NCBI GenBank assembly: GCA_947644595.1
Contig: CANSAE010000003.1
Location: forward strand, 164,631 to 228,630
Length of the DNA: 64,000 nt
DNA from: an uncultured Clostridia bacterium
GTDB lineage: Bacteria > Bacillota > Clostridia > Oscillospirales > Oscillospiraceae
Reading direction: 5' to 3'
How positions within the stretch are numbered: position 1 is the first letter of the stretch; each line of letters starts with the position of its first letter. Below are positions 40,264-50,852 of this stretch, piece by piece. The notes below the pieces were generated by a model. It had not been told where the DNA came from, made no database searches, and saw only the letters and a list, made by a program, of their open reading frames with translations. Both the position numbers and the translations under genes were made by a program.

Positions 40264-41391
40264 TCAGTTGACTTTGATTTTCTTTTCTTTCAGTCTGCGC
40301 TGGGTATTTTCCGTAATAAGAGTATACACCACGGCGGTGAGGGGGATGAAAAACAGCATCCCGATGATGCCCAGAAGCTTTCCGCCGATGAGTACGGCCA
40401 AAAGCGTCCACAACGGGGGCAGGCCCACGCTGTTGCCTACCACCCGGGGATAGATAAACTGACCTTCCACGAACTGCACGCACAGGAAGATCACCAGGCA
40501 CACTAGGGCCTTGATGGGGCTGACCATCAGCACCAGCACCACGCCCATCAGGCAGGCCAGAAAGGCCCCTACCATGGGGATGAAAGACAAAATCCCCGTG
40601 AGCACTGCCAAAACGCCGGCATAGGGTACGCCTGCGATGCCCAGAGAGACAAACAGCAGCATCCCTAAAATTACGGCCTCGATGCACTGGCCGGACAGGA
40701 ATTTGGAATAGGTCTGAGACAAAAGAGAGGCGATGTGGCACAGGCGGTCTGCCCGCTCCCGTTTCAGATGGGCGTAAGCCAGGGCACGGGCCTGCCGGCT
40801 GAGGGTGGCCTTGCCCAGCATTCCGTATACGGCGATGACCAGGGCGATGGCAAAGGTGGTCAAAGCGCCGATGGTGCTGGACGCGGTGCCCACTACCATG
40901 CTGACCAGATTGCCGGCGTTGCTGGTGAGGTTTTGCAGGAGATTGTTCAGGTCCAGCTGCTGGAAATAGCCTTCCAGGGTGCCGGTGTCCAGGTTCAGGG
41001 TTTCCAGCCAGGCCAGGAACTCCGGGATTTTTTGCTGGACCAGGGCATAAATGCTGCGCACGGACTGCACCAGTCCGGGCACCGCTGTGGTAGCCAGGAG
41101 CACCAGAACCAAAATCAGGGCCAGGATGGTCAGCAGCAGGCTTAAAGCGTTGACCGCTTCCCGGGAAGGGCGTTTCTTCTTCACAGCGAACAGCCGGTCC
41201 AGCCGGTGGCTGATGGCAGTCATGGGGACGTTCAGGACGAAGGCGATGACACAGGCCAGCAACACCGGGGATAACTCTCCCAGCAGTCGGCCCAGCAGGG
41301 TCACGGCGCCGTCAAACTGCACCACGACCAGCAGCAATGCCGCGGCGAAGGTGATGAGCAGCAGGGAATCTTTGAATCTGGAGTGTTCCAT
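40264..41391 (-). CDS. AI-2E family transporter
   Basis: A 375-residue membrane protein of the AI-2E/TqsA-like (UPF0118) family. Two N-terminal helices, a soluble segment (VRSIYALVQQKIPEFLAWLETL), then the conserved C-terminal half with SGQCIEAVILGMLLFVSLGIAGVPYAGVLAVLTGILSFIPMVGAF and VEGQFIYPRVVGNSVGLPPLWTLLAVLIGGKLLGIIGM. Members have been assigned autoinducer export or Na+/H+ antiport; the substrate here is not known. GAGGAC within the end of the upstream small gene serves as ribosome binding site. Confidence 0.9.
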   Translation of the reverse strand: MEHSRFKDSLLLITFAAALLLVVVQFDGAVTLLGRLLGELSPVLLACVIAFVLNVPMTAISHRLDRLFAVKKKRPSREAVNALSLLLTILALILVLVLLATTAVPGLVQSVRSIYALVQQKIPEFLAWLETLNLDTGTLEGYFQQLDLNNLLQNLTSNAGNLVSMVVGTASSTIGALTTFAIALVIAVYGMLGKATLSRQARALAYAHLKRERADRLCHIASLLSQTYSKFLSGQCIEAVILGMLLFVSLGIAGVPYAGVLAVLTGILSFIPMVGAFLACLMGVVLVLMVSPIKALVCLVIFLCVQFVEGQFIYPRVVGNSVGLPPLWTLLAVLIGGKLLGIIGMLFFIPLTAVVYTLITENTQRRLKEKKIKVN

Positions 41392-41394
41392 AGG

Positions 41395-41595
41395 TCAGTC
41401 CTCGTTTTGGGTTCCGTCGGCATCCGGCTCCGGGGGAGCGGGGAACCAGCGGGGGATGATGACGTACATCACCAGCAGATAGCCGGCGAAGTACAGGGCC
41501 AGGGCGGGCACCGGGGCCAGGGTCAGGGCAAAGAGCAGCCCCGTACAGACGGCAAGGTAGACAAGCCATACAATGGCGAGCTTGAATGTTCTCAT
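41395..41595 (-). CDS. Small two-helix membrane protein
   Basis: A 66-residue protein with two hydrophobic segments (LAIVWLVYLAVCTGLLFALTL and ALALYFAGYLLVMYVIIP) and an acidic C-terminus (PPEPDADGTQNED). It lies between sigA and the AI-2E transporter with only a few bases on either side, so it is part of that transcription unit. Family not recognised. Confidence 0.65.
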   Translation of the reverse strand: MRTFKLAIVWLVYLAVCTGLLFALTLAPVPALALYFAGYLLVMYVIIPRWFPAPPEPDADGTQNED

Positions 41596-41602
41596 AGCGG
41601 CC

Positions 41603-42923
<1,321 letters not shown>

Positions 42924-42934
<11 letters not shown>

Positions 42935-44669
42935 CTTGATCCGTATACCCTTTTTTCTTTCTTAGATTTTTTGCCAGGGAAAGCAGATCCTCTGACTGCT
43001 CCTGGGCTTGACGCTCGGTCTGCATGATCTCTATGTAATCGGACAGCGCTTTGCGTCCGTTTGCGGTGGTTTCCGGCTTTTGCAGCAGGATGGTCAGCAA
43101 TGCGATCTCATCTGCCGACAGGCTGCCGGACAATGTTGCCATGGAGGGTGCGCCGCCGGATTGCGCGGACAGCACACGATACATATTACCCAAAGCGGGG
43201 ACGGAAAATTCCTCTGGCGACAGGGGCGGGACGTTATCAAATAATTGAGGGTCCCGGTATAAAAGGCGGATGACGCCTTCCTCCGCCATGGCCCGACGGG
43301 TGTTTTCGTACCGGATGGTTTTCACCGGGGAGCGGCCGGCCAGGTTCATTTCCTGCTTTTCCGCCTGACGCTTGTCCCGCCCTTCCCGGGATTTTCGCAG
43401 GCGCTCCACGTCCTGCCGTACCGCGTCGGCGCTGACGCCGACGGTTTCCGCTACGCGCATGGCGTACAGCTCCCGCTCCGCCCGGCCGGAAAAGCCGGCG
43501 ATGAAGGCCTCCGCCTCCTTGAGGTAATTCAGCTTGCTCTCCGGAGAGGACAGGTCAAATTTGCTTTGGAGGTTCCGCAGGGAGTAGTCCACATGGTCCT
43601 CGGATTTGGCCAGGAGGTTGCGGAACGCATCCGCCCCTTTGGATTTGATGAACTCGTCCGGGTCCTTGGCGCCCTCCATGGTGAGGACGCGGACCTTCAA
43701 ATCCAGCTTTTCCAGGATGGAAATGGCCCGCTGGGTGGCCTTTTGCCCGGCACCGTCGTTGTCATAGGCGATGACGACCTCATTGACATACCGGGAGATG
43801 AGCCGGGCCTGCTCGGGGGTGAGGGAGGTGCCCAGGGAGGCCACGGCGTTGTCAAAGCCCGCCTGGTGCATGCTCACCACGTCCACGTTGCCCTCGCACA
43901 AAATCACGTAGCCCAGCTTGGATTTCTTAGCCAGGTTCATGGCGAAGAGGTTCCGGCTTTTGCTGAACACCGGGGTCTCGGGGCTGTTCATGTATTTGGG
44001 CTCGCCGTCCCCCAAAATGCGGCCGGAAAAGCCGATGACGTTGCCCCGCACGTCGAATACCGGGAACATCAGCCGGTTGCGGAAGGTATCGTACACGCCG
44101 CTGTTTTTGCCTTTGCGCACCAGGCCTGCCTGGAGCATCAGACCCTCGGAATAGCCTTTTTGCTTCATGGCATTTACGAGACTGTCCCAGGTGTCCGGGG
44201 CGAAGCCCAGGCCGAATTTTTTGACTGTGGCGGGGGACAATTCCCGGCGCATGGCGTATTCCTGGGCGGGGGCGCCGCCGGGGGCGCGGAAACAGCCGTA
44301 GAAAAACCGGGCCGCGTCCTTGTTCAGGGCCAGCAGCTGTTCCCGGCGGCGGGCCTGAGGGTCGTTCCGGGTCTCCTCGGGCACCTGCATCCCCGCCCGG
44401 CGGGCCAGGAATTCCACGGCCTCCGGGAAGGACAGGTTTTCGATCTCCATAATGAAGTTGATGACGCTGCCGCCCTTGCCGCAGCCGAAGCAGTGGTAGA
44501 TCTGCTTGTCCGACGATACGGAGAAGGACGGGGTCTTTTCACTATGGAATGGGCACAGGCCGAACAGGTTCGTACCGCTTTTTTTCGTCAGCCGCACGTA
44601 GGACGACACCACGTCCACAATGTCGTTCCGGTCGGAGAGTTCTTGTAGAAATTGTTCGGGAAAGGGCAA
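42924..44669 (-). CDS. dnaG: DNA primase DnaG
   Basis: A 581-residue primase. The start is best placed at TTG 44669 (reading [21 protein letters not shown]), because a consensus GGAGGTGAT lies seven bases upstream and this is where homologues begin; earlier ATGs would place that site inside the gene. The CHC2 zinc finger ([25 protein letters not shown]), TOPRIM motifs ([17 protein letters not shown]) and the C-terminal helicase-binding domain are present. It makes primers for replication. Confidence 0.96.
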
Positions 44670-44771
44670 ATCTATCACCTCCGGTGCTGGCATCAATGGC
44701 CTGCGGGCATTGATTGCCAAAGGGGTTGCGGCCGACTGCACGCACCTGCGGCACGCTTGCTGACCGAGAAG

Positions 44772-44848
44772 AGTTTTTCGCACAGCGAAGCCGCACGAAA
44801 AACGGATTGGATTTGTTTCGCTCTGCGGAGCGAAATTCTACGAAGCTA
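44772..44848. repeat. Structured double-hairpin intergenic repeat, copy 3
   Basis: Hairpin 1 pairs GTTTTTCG with CGAAAAAC, then GGATTGGAT, then the perfect hairpin TTTCGCTC-TGCG-GAGCGAAA. It lies between the dGTPase gene and dnaG, inside the macromolecular-synthesis cluster, so it may be transcribed. Confidence 0.6.
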
Positions 44849-44851
44849 TTT

Positions 44852-45853
44852 TTATTTCACTGACCAGGCCGCGGGGATGAAGATTTTTCCGTAGACCTCC
44901 ATGGCGTAGCCGTCGGTCATGCCGGAGATGTAATCGCACACCGCGCGGTGAAGGCCTTCCGCCTCCTGAATGGTGCGGTAATCCTCCGGAAGGTGGTCCG
45001 GGTGGGATATGTAATGGTTCCAGATGCCGCCGATGATGCCCTCTACCTTGGATTCCTCACCCTTGGCTTTGGAGTTGAGATATACGGCATTATACATAAA
45101 ATCATGGAATTGGTCAAATGCTTCCTGCATTTCCGGAGAAAATGCCATCACGCCGTTTCCGCTGTGGGCGATGAGGTCCGTGAGCAGGGAATTGATGCGC
45201 TGGCTGTTCCGGGTGCCGATACGGTCCCGGACTACCCGGGGCACGTCCTCCGGCGCGACGATGCCGGCCCGCATGGCGTCATCCAGATCGTGGTTCACAT
45301 AGGCGATGCGGTCCGCCAGACGGACGCAGGTGGCTTCCATGGTGTCGTCCTCAGCACCGTGGGTGTGGTGCAGGATGCCCATGCGGGTCTCGTGGCACAG
45401 GTTCAGGCCCTGGCAATCCTTTTCCAGTCGGTCCACCACCCGCAGGCTCTGCTCATAGTGGTGGAAGCCTTGGTCGTACAGTTTGTTCAGCGCCCGTTCC
45501 CCAGCGTGGCCGAAAGGGGTGTGTCCCAAATCGTGGCCCAGGGCGATGGCCTCCGCCAGGTCCTCGTTCAATAAAAGGGCCCGGGCCGCCGTGCGGGCGA
45601 TGCGGGAGACCTCCAGGGTGTGGGTCAGGCGGGTGCGGTAGTGGTCCCCCTCGGGCTGGAGAAAGACCTGGGTCTTGTGCTTCAACCGCCGGAAAGCCTT
45701 GGAGTGGGTTACCCGGTCCACGTCCCGCTGGAAACAGGTGCGCACGTCGCACTCCGGCTCCGGCCGAGGACGGCCCGCGGAACGGACGCTCAGCACACCG
45801 TCGGGGCCGATCATGGTCTGTTCCAGCCGTTCTCTTTGTTCTCTGGGCAGCAT
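44852..45853 (-). CDS. Deoxyguanosinetriphosphate triphosphohydrolase-like protein
   Basis: A 333-residue HD-domain dNTP triphosphohydrolase. Metal-binding motifs: RLTHTLEVSRIART (His), HDLGHTPFGHAGE (HD) and Asp in RLADRIAYVNHD; FRRLKHKTQVF and HHYEQSLRV are further hallmarks of the family. It hydrolyses dNTPs to deoxynucleoside and triphosphate. ACGGAGG sets the start. The arrangement dGTPase-dnaG-sigA is common in Clostridia. Confidence 0.93.
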   Translation of the reverse strand: MLPREQRERLEQTMIGPDGVLSVRSAGRPRPEPECDVRTCFQRDVDRVTHSKAFRRLKHKTQVFLQPEGDHYRTRLTHTLEVSRIARTAARALLLNEDLAEAIALGHDLGHTPFGHAGERALNKLYDQGFHHYEQSLRVVDRLEKDCQGLNLCHETRMGILHHTHGAEDDTMEATCVRLADRIAYVNHDLDDAMRAGIVAPEDVPRVVRDRIGTRNSQRINSLLTDLIAHSGNGVMAFSPEMQEAFDQFHDFMYNAVYLNSKAKGEESKVEGIIGGIWNHYISHPDHLPEDYRTIQEAEGLHRAVCDYISGMTDGYAMEVYGKIFIPAAWSVK

Positions 45854-46038
45854 ATGGCATACCTCCGTAAAAATACTTCTATATATAATATACGACGTCG
45901 AGGGCCGATTTCCTTTTTTTATTTTGAATTTTTTTAAAATTTTTTTATTTTTCCCGGATTTCCACAGAGAAAAGGCCTCGATTGTTTACATTTTGCCCAA
46001 AATTTGATATACTGTACCAAAGATCGGAGGCGGCGGCC

Positions 46039-46527
46039 GTGTACAAAAATGTGACATTGTGTTATATCCAGCGGGAGGACGCATACCTGATGCTTCACCG
46101 GGTGAAAAAGGAAAACGACCTGAACCATGACAAATGGGTGGGCATCGGCGGCAAGTTTGAGGATGGGGAATCCCCGGAGGAGTGCATGTGTCGGGAGGCA
46201 CTGGAGGAAACGGGGCTTCAGCTTCTGGATCCTGTGCTGCGGGGTATCGTGACCTTTGTGTCCGATACCTGGGACACGGAATATATGTTTTTGTATACCT
46301 GCACAAAATTTTCCGGCAGCCTCACCGACTGCGATGAGGGTGTGCTGGAATGGGTGCTGAAGGACAGGGTGCCGGACCTGCCCATTTGGGAGGGCGACAA
46401 GATCTTCTTCCGGCTGCTGGACGAAAACGTGCCGTTTTTTTCCCTGAAACTGAAATACGAGGGGGACACCCTCGTACTGGCCGTGCTGAACGGCGAGACG
46501 TTAGACTTACAAAAGGAACTGACTTGA
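46039..46527 (+). CDS. NUDIX hydrolase, 8-oxo-dGTP diphosphatase-like
   Basis: A 162-residue MutT-like protein. The NUDIX box is complete (GGKFEDGESPEECMCREALEETGLQL, residues about 36-61). Start is GTG 46039 with CGGAGG upstream; the longer frame to 45982 lacks a ribosome binding site. The stop overlaps hflX (TGATG). Sanitation of oxidised nucleotides is the family's usual role. Confidence 0.88.
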   Translation: MYKNVTLCYIQREDAYLMLHRVKKENDLNHDKWVGIGGKFEDGESPEECMCREALEETGLQLLDPVLRGIVTFVSDTWDTEYMFLYTCTKFSGSLTDCDEGVLEWVLKDRVPDLPIWEGDKIFFRLLDENVPFFSLKLKYEGDTLVLAVLNGETLDLQKELT

Positions 46528-47786
46528 TGAACGAAATCAAACGAAAAACGGAGCGGGCGGCCCTGGCGGGGCTGTCGGCCAACAGTATGCCCGTGTCGGA
46601 GCGGTCCACGGAGGTGTCCATGGACGAGCTGGCGGCATTGGTGGAGACCGCCGGGGGCGAGGTGGCGGGGGCTATCCTGCAAAACCGCCAGACCCCGGAG
46701 CCCCGGTCCTTCATCGGGGATGGCAAGGTGCAGGAACTCAAGGCCTTTATCCAGGCCAACGACTGCGACCTGGCTGTGTTTGACAACGAATTGTCCCCGT
46801 CCCAGATGCGGGTACTGCAGGAGGATTTGGGGGTGAAGGTGCTGGACCGGTCCGGGCTGATTCTGGACATCTTCGCCCAGCGGGCTCAGACCCGGGAGGG
46901 GCAATTGCAGGTGGAACTGGCTCAGTATAAGTATCTGCTGCCACGGCTCATCGGTATGTGGACCCATCTGGAGCGGCAGGAGGGCGCCATGGGCACCCGC
47001 GGCCCCGGCGAGACCCAGCTGGAGTCCGACCGGCGGCACATCCGGCGGAAAATTCAGAAATTGGAAGAGGAGTTGGAAGCCGTACGGAAGGTGCGCTCCA
47101 CCCAGCGGAGGCAGCGGGAGAAAAACGCCGTGCCTGTGGTGGCCCTGGTGGGATACACCAACGCCGGGAAGTCCTCGCTTTTGAACCGGCTCACCGATGC
47201 GGGCATCCCCGCCAACGACCGGCTGTTCGATACCCTGGACACCACCACCCGGCACCTGCGGCTGGAAGACGCCCAGGAGGTGCTGCTGTCCGACACTGTC
47301 GGTTTTATCCGCAAGTTGCCGACGCAGTTGGTGGAAGCGTTCAAGGCCACTTTGGAGGAATTGAAATATGCCGACGTGCTCCTGCATGTCATCGACATTT
47401 CCAACCCCGACTGGCAGAGCCAGGCGGACATCGTGGATGGGCTCATCCGGGAACTGGGGGCAGAAGACACGCCCTGCATCCGGGTATTCAACAAGTGCGA
47501 CCGGTACTTCGGCATCCTGCCCCACGGGGCGGATGTGGTGTGCGTCTCTGCCCGCACAGGGGAGGGCACGCCGGAGCTGCTGGGCAAAATCGCGGAAATT
47601 TTGAATCAGGGCAAGCACCACGCGATGCTGCGGGTCCCGTATCAGCGGGGCGACGTTGTGGACCTTTTGCAGCGGGAAGCGGCGGTGCTGAACATTGAAT
47701 ATGCCGAGGACTGCACGGTGATCGAAGCCGTGGTCAAGCCTGAACTGTGGGGCAGAGTGAAGGAGTTCGCGGGGGAGCTGACATAG
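46527..47786 (+). CDS. hflX: GTPase HflX
   Basis: A 419-residue ribosome-splitting GTPase. The HflX N-terminal domain (NRQTPEPRSFIGDGKVQEL, VFDNELSPSQMRVLQ, DRSGLILDIFAQRAQTREGQLQVELAQ), the MGTRGPGETQLESDRR linker and coiled coil are followed by the G domain with G1 GYTNAGKSS, G3 DTVGF and G4 NKCD. The start at 46527 is preceded by AAAAGGAA. Co-transcribed with the NUDIX gene. Confidence 0.95.
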   Translation: MNEIKRKTERAALAGLSANSMPVSERSTEVSMDELAALVETAGGEVAGAILQNRQTPEPRSFIGDGKVQELKAFIQANDCDLAVFDNELSPSQMRVLQEDLGVKVLDRSGLILDIFAQRAQTREGQLQVELAQYKYLLPRLIGMWTHLERQEGAMGTRGPGETQLESDRRHIRRKIQKLEEELEAVRKVRSTQRRQREKNAVPVVALVGYTNAGKSSLLNRLTDAGIPANDRLFDTLDTTTRHLRLEDAQEVLLSDTVGFIRKLPTQLVEAFKATLEELKYADVLLHVIDISNPDWQSQADIVDGLIRELGAEDTPCIRVFNKCDRYFGILPHGADVVCVSARTGEGTPELLGKIAEILNQGKHHAMLRVPYQRGDVVDLLQREAAVLNIEYAEDCTVIEAVVKPELWGRVKEFAGELT

Positions 47787-47926
47787 GACCCGGTTGTCGG
47801 ATTTTCCCCGGCGTCTCCGGCTCCTACGATGTTGGAATGACTGCCGGCGGCGGGCGGCCGCAAGGTGTGCCCCTGCGATATCAATACATGATTCGGTCCC
47901 CCATCCCAAACAAAGGAGGTTTGGCC

Positions 47927-48550
47927 TTGACTGAATATTACATCCCCGCCGGACCGGGGGAGGCAAAATTTACGGAGAAACGCTCGGATTTCCTGGGCCA
48001 TGTGCGGCCGGTGGAGTCCGAGGAGGAGGCCCGCGCCTTCATTGAGCGTGTGAAAAAAGAGCACTACGACGCCCGGCACAACTGCTGGTGCTACGCCGTC
48101 AAGGACGGACCGGTGCGCTACTCCGATGACGGCGAACCCCAGGGAACCGCCGGGGTGCCCATGCTGGAGGTGTTCCAGCGCCAGGGTGTGACCAACTTTG
48201 TGTGTGTGGTGACCCGGTACTTCGGCGGGGTGCTGCTGGGGGCCGGTGGGCTTTTGCGGGCGTACACCAAAAGTGCCAGGGATGCGCTGGATGCCGCGGG
48301 CATCGCCGTGGTGCGCCGGTGGGTGGACGTGCGCGTGCCCTGCGGCTACGGCCTGTTGGAACGGCTGAAAAAAGAGGTGGAGGCCGCTGGCGGTATCGTG
48401 ACGGACATGGAATATGCCGCGGAAGTGGTCATTTGCGCCCTCGTGCCCGCGGAGGGGGCGGAGGCGTTCTGCGCCCGGGTGTTCGACGTGAGTGCCGGGA
48501 GCGTCACGGCCGAGGCCGTGGGGGAGGCGTTCCGGGCAGTGAAGCTGTGA
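47927..48550 (+). CDS. YigZ/IMPACT family protein
   Basis: A 207-residue protein starting at TTG 47927 behind AAAGGAGG. The IMPACT N-terminal domain is clear (EKRSDFLGHVRPVESEEEARAFIERVKKEHYDARHNCWCYAV, YSDDGEPQGTAGVPML, VTRYFGGVLLGAGGLLRAYTKSAR) and a DUF1949-like C-terminal domain follows. Biochemical role unclear in bacteria. The 140 bases between hflX and this gene show no feature. Confidence 0.9.
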   Translation: MTEYYIPAGPGEAKFTEKRSDFLGHVRPVESEEEARAFIERVKKEHYDARHNCWCYAVKDGPVRYSDDGEPQGTAGVPMLEVFQRQGVTNFVCVVTRYFGGVLLGAGGLLRAYTKSARDALDAAGIAVVRRWVDVRVPCGYGLLERLKKEVEAAGGIVTDMEYAAEVVICALVPAEGAEAFCARVFDVSAGSVTAEAVGEAFRAVKL

Positions 48551-48560
48551 AAATGTGCGG

Positions 48561-48600
48561 CGGGCGGGTTTAGAACCCACCCCTGCGGTATCGGAATGTC
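48561..48600. repeat. GGGCGGGTT/AACCC intergenic repeat, copy 2
   Basis: CGGGCGGGTTTAGAACCCACCCC then TGCGGTATCGG. It shares the C(C)CCTxCGGTATCG end with the copy at 19287-19366. Confidence 0.5.
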
Positions 48601-48614
48601 TCCTGAGTGCGCAT

Positions 48615-48646
48615 ATAAAAAACCACCCTTTCGGGTGGTTTTTTAT
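48615..48646. terminator. Bidirectional terminator between yigZ and ispE
   Basis: AAAAAACCACCC-TTTC-GGGTGGTTTTTT, perfect and usable by both convergent genes. The same hairpin recurs at 54133-54162. Confidence 0.9.
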
Positions 48647-49515
48647 ATCTCAATTCTCCCGCAGGTCTGGGCCCAGAAGACTTCCGGGTGGCGCTTGCGG
48701 AGAGCGTAGCAGGTATTTTTCGCGTTCTTTTCGTCCGGGAAAATGCCGAACACGGCGCTGCCTGTGCCAGTCATGCACGCGCCCAGGGCGCCCCGGTCCA
48801 TCAGCGCCGTCTTGATTTCATTGATGCCCCGGGCCTTATTCCCCAGCACGTCCTCAAACACATTGTACATCCGCCGGATGACCCCAGCGTCGTCTCCCGC
48901 GGTCAGCGCTGCCAGTATGCCGTCCGTATCCGGGCGGCACTTGCTTTTCCGGGCGTCGATCTTCTGGAACAGTGCTGGGGTGGAGATGGAAAAATAGGGC
49001 TTGCAGATGACCACCCAGTGTTCCCCGAAGGCCGGCAGAGGTGTTAAAACCTCCCCCCGGCCGGCGGCAAGCTGGGTGCCGCCGGAAACGCAGAAGGCCA
49101 CATCCGACCCCACCTGGGCTGCCAGCTCCTCCAGCTTTTTCCCGTCGAAGGGCCGGCCGCACAGGGTGTTCAGGCCCCGGAGCACAGCCGCCGCGTCGGA
49201 GGACCCGCCGCCCAGCCCCGCCCGCACGGGGGTGCGCTTGTGGATGTCTGTAAACACACCCTTCCCGCCCAAATCATGGGCCGCGGCAAAGACCTTTGCC
49301 GCCTTCACCGCCTCGTTCCGGTCATCCCCAGGGATAAAGCCCCGGTTGGTTCTGGCGGAAAACGTCCCGTTATCGGTGAGGCGGATGGTCACGTCGTCAT
49401 ACAGCGTGACGCTCTGCATCACCATGCACACCTCGTGATAGCCGTCCGGGCGCTTGCCCGTCACGTCCAGGGACAAATTCAGCTTGGCGTATGCCTTTTC
49501 CCGGATCTCCGTCAT
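48643..49515 (-). CDS. ispE: 4-diphosphocytidyl-2-C-methyl-D-erythritol kinase
   Basis: A 290-residue GHMP kinase of the MEP isoprenoid pathway. Motifs: AYAKLNLSLDVTGKRPDGYHEV (motif 1 with YHE), VRAGLGGGSSDAAA (ATP-binding glycine loop) and ACMTGTGSAVFGIF (motif 3). The ATG at 49515 overlaps the stop of the upstream gene by one base (TGATG). Confidence 0.95.
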   Translation of the reverse strand: MTEIREKAYAKLNLSLDVTGKRPDGYHEVCMVMQSVTLYDDVTIRLTDNGTFSARTNRGFIPGDDRNEAVKAAKVFAAAHDLGGKGVFTDIHKRTPVRAGLGGGSSDAAAVLRGLNTLCGRPFDGKKLEELAAQVGSDVAFCVSGGTQLAAGRGEVLTPLPAFGEHWVVICKPYFSISTPALFQKIDARKSKCRPDTDGILAALTAGDDAGVIRRMYNVFEDVLGNKARGINEIKTALMDRGALGACMTGTGSAVFGIFPDEKNAKNTCYALRKRHPEVFWAQTCGRIEI

Positions 49516-50744
49516 CACAGCTCAAACAGCATGGACATCAGGTTCACGCCCTCCTCCACAAAGGGCCCTTTCAGTCCGTTTTCCTCGGTGTAGGTCAGGC
49601 CGGAGCCCTGGGACTTGCGGGAATCGTACAAAATGAAGGGCACCGGGGCCGCTCCGTGGGCGCCGGTTTTCATGATGGTGCGGTGGTCGGAGATGATGAG
49701 CATCCGGAAGTCCTCGCCCTTCGCCTCCAGCGCCTTGCAGATGGGCTCCACCACACGGGAAGACAGATCCCGGATGCAGTCCAGCTTATGAGGCAGGTCG
49801 TGATTGTGGGTGGCTTCGTCCGGGCCCTCCAGGTGCATGGCCAGGAAATCGTGGCCCTCCAGCACCTTCAGGCCTGCGGCCACTTTATTTTCATAATTGG
49901 TGTCCCATTCCCCGGTAGCGCCCGCCACATGGATAGGCTCCAGCCCGACCAGCTGGGCGATGCCGTGGCACAGGGGCACCGCGGACACCACGCCGCCGTC
50001 GGCGCCGTACTTGGCCGGGAAATTTGGCATGGAAGCCGCCGTGCCCTCCGCCCAGAACCAGATGCCGTTGGCGGGGAGCTTCCCCTCCTTCCGGCGCTGC
50101 TCGTTCATGGGGTGATGGTTCAGTATCTCGTGGGCCTTTACCATCAGCTCCGTGAGCACCTTGGCGTTTTCGCAGCCGGAGGGCAGGTACTGCCCCAGCT
50201 GTTCATTCAGATGGTCGTGGGGCGGGATGAGCTTGATGCCCTTGATGTCCGCACCGTGCTGCACGGCGATGTGCCGGAAGGACGACCCGGGCGTAACGGT
50301 CATGCCCGCCTTCTTGGCCAGGGGCGCAAAGTCGGGATGGCTGAACAGGGCCTCCACCAGCGCGTTGGACTCCTCCCCCTCGATGGAGCCGGCGGAATGG
50401 GACACGATGCGCTTTTCCGTCATGGGCATGTCGCTGTCCTCGAAGGTGACCATATTGCAGCGGTAGGCCACGTCCCCGGGGCGCATTTCGATGCCCTGGG
50501 CCGCGGCTTCGATGGGGGCGCGCCCGGTGTAATAGAGCTTGGGCGAGCAGCCGAACAGGCTCATGATGGCGGTCTCCGACCCCACGGGATAGCCCTCCGG
50601 GCAGTTTTTCGCCGCGCCCAGCACGCCTGTTTGCGCCAGCGCGTCGATATAAGGCTTGTCGGCCACCTCCAGGGGCGTTTTGCCGTTCAATTCATCCACG
50701 GGGTCGTCGGCCATACCGTCGCCGATGACTAAAATATATTTCAT
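49515..50744 (-). CDS. apgM: 2,3-bisphosphoglycerate-independent phosphoglycerate mutase (archaeal type)
   Basis: A 409-residue protein of the archaeal-type iPGM family within the alkaline phosphatase superfamily. Metal- and phosphate-site motifs: VIGDGMAD, PVGSETAIMSLFG (phospho-acceptor Ser), HLEGPDEATHNHD, ISDHRT and TGAHG. It interconverts 3- and 2-phosphoglycerate in glycolysis. GGAGG precedes the ATG and a promoter lies at 50778-50806. Coupled to ispE downstream. Confidence 0.92.
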   Translation of the reverse strand: MKYILVIGDGMADDPVDELNGKTPLEVADKPYIDALAQTGVLGAAKNCPEGYPVGSETAIMSLFGCSPKLYYTGRAPIEAAAQGIEMRPGDVAYRCNMVTFEDSDMPMTEKRIVSHSAGSIEGEESNALVEALFSHPDFAPLAKKAGMTVTPGSSFRHIAVQHGADIKGIKLIPPHDHLNEQLGQYLPSGCENAKVLTELMVKAHEILNHHPMNEQRRKEGKLPANGIWFWAEGTAASMPNFPAKYGADGGVVSAVPLCHGIAQLVGLEPIHVAGATGEWDTNYENKVAAGLKVLEGHDFLAMHLEGPDEATHNHDLPHKLDCIRDLSSRVVEPICKALEAKGEDFRMLIISDHRTIMKTGAHGAAPVPFILYDSRKSQGSGLTYTEENGLKGPFVEEGVNLMSMLFEL

Positions 50745-50777
50745 GTTGCTTTCCTCCGTTCCAAATACATTGCTGGT

Positions 50778-50806
50778 ATTATATCCGCTTTTGTACGATT
50801 TGGAAA
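50778..50806 (-). promoter_or_regulatory. Sigma-A promoter of apgM-ispE
   Basis: Minus strand: -35 TTTCCA (50801-50806), 17-base spacer, -10 TATAAT (50778-50783). Confidence 0.7.
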
Positions 50807-50816
50807 GGCTTTTTTA

Positions 50817-50845
50817 TTGATTTTCCGGTTTTATGCGTGTACAAT
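50817..50845 (+). promoter_or_regulatory. Sigma-A promoter of the MBL hydrolase gene
   Basis: -35 TTGATT (50817-50822), 17-base spacer, -10 TACAAT (50840-50845). The ATG at 50853 lies only seven bases after the -10, so the transcript should be leaderless or nearly so. Confidence 0.75.
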
Positions 50846-50852
50846 AGGGAAC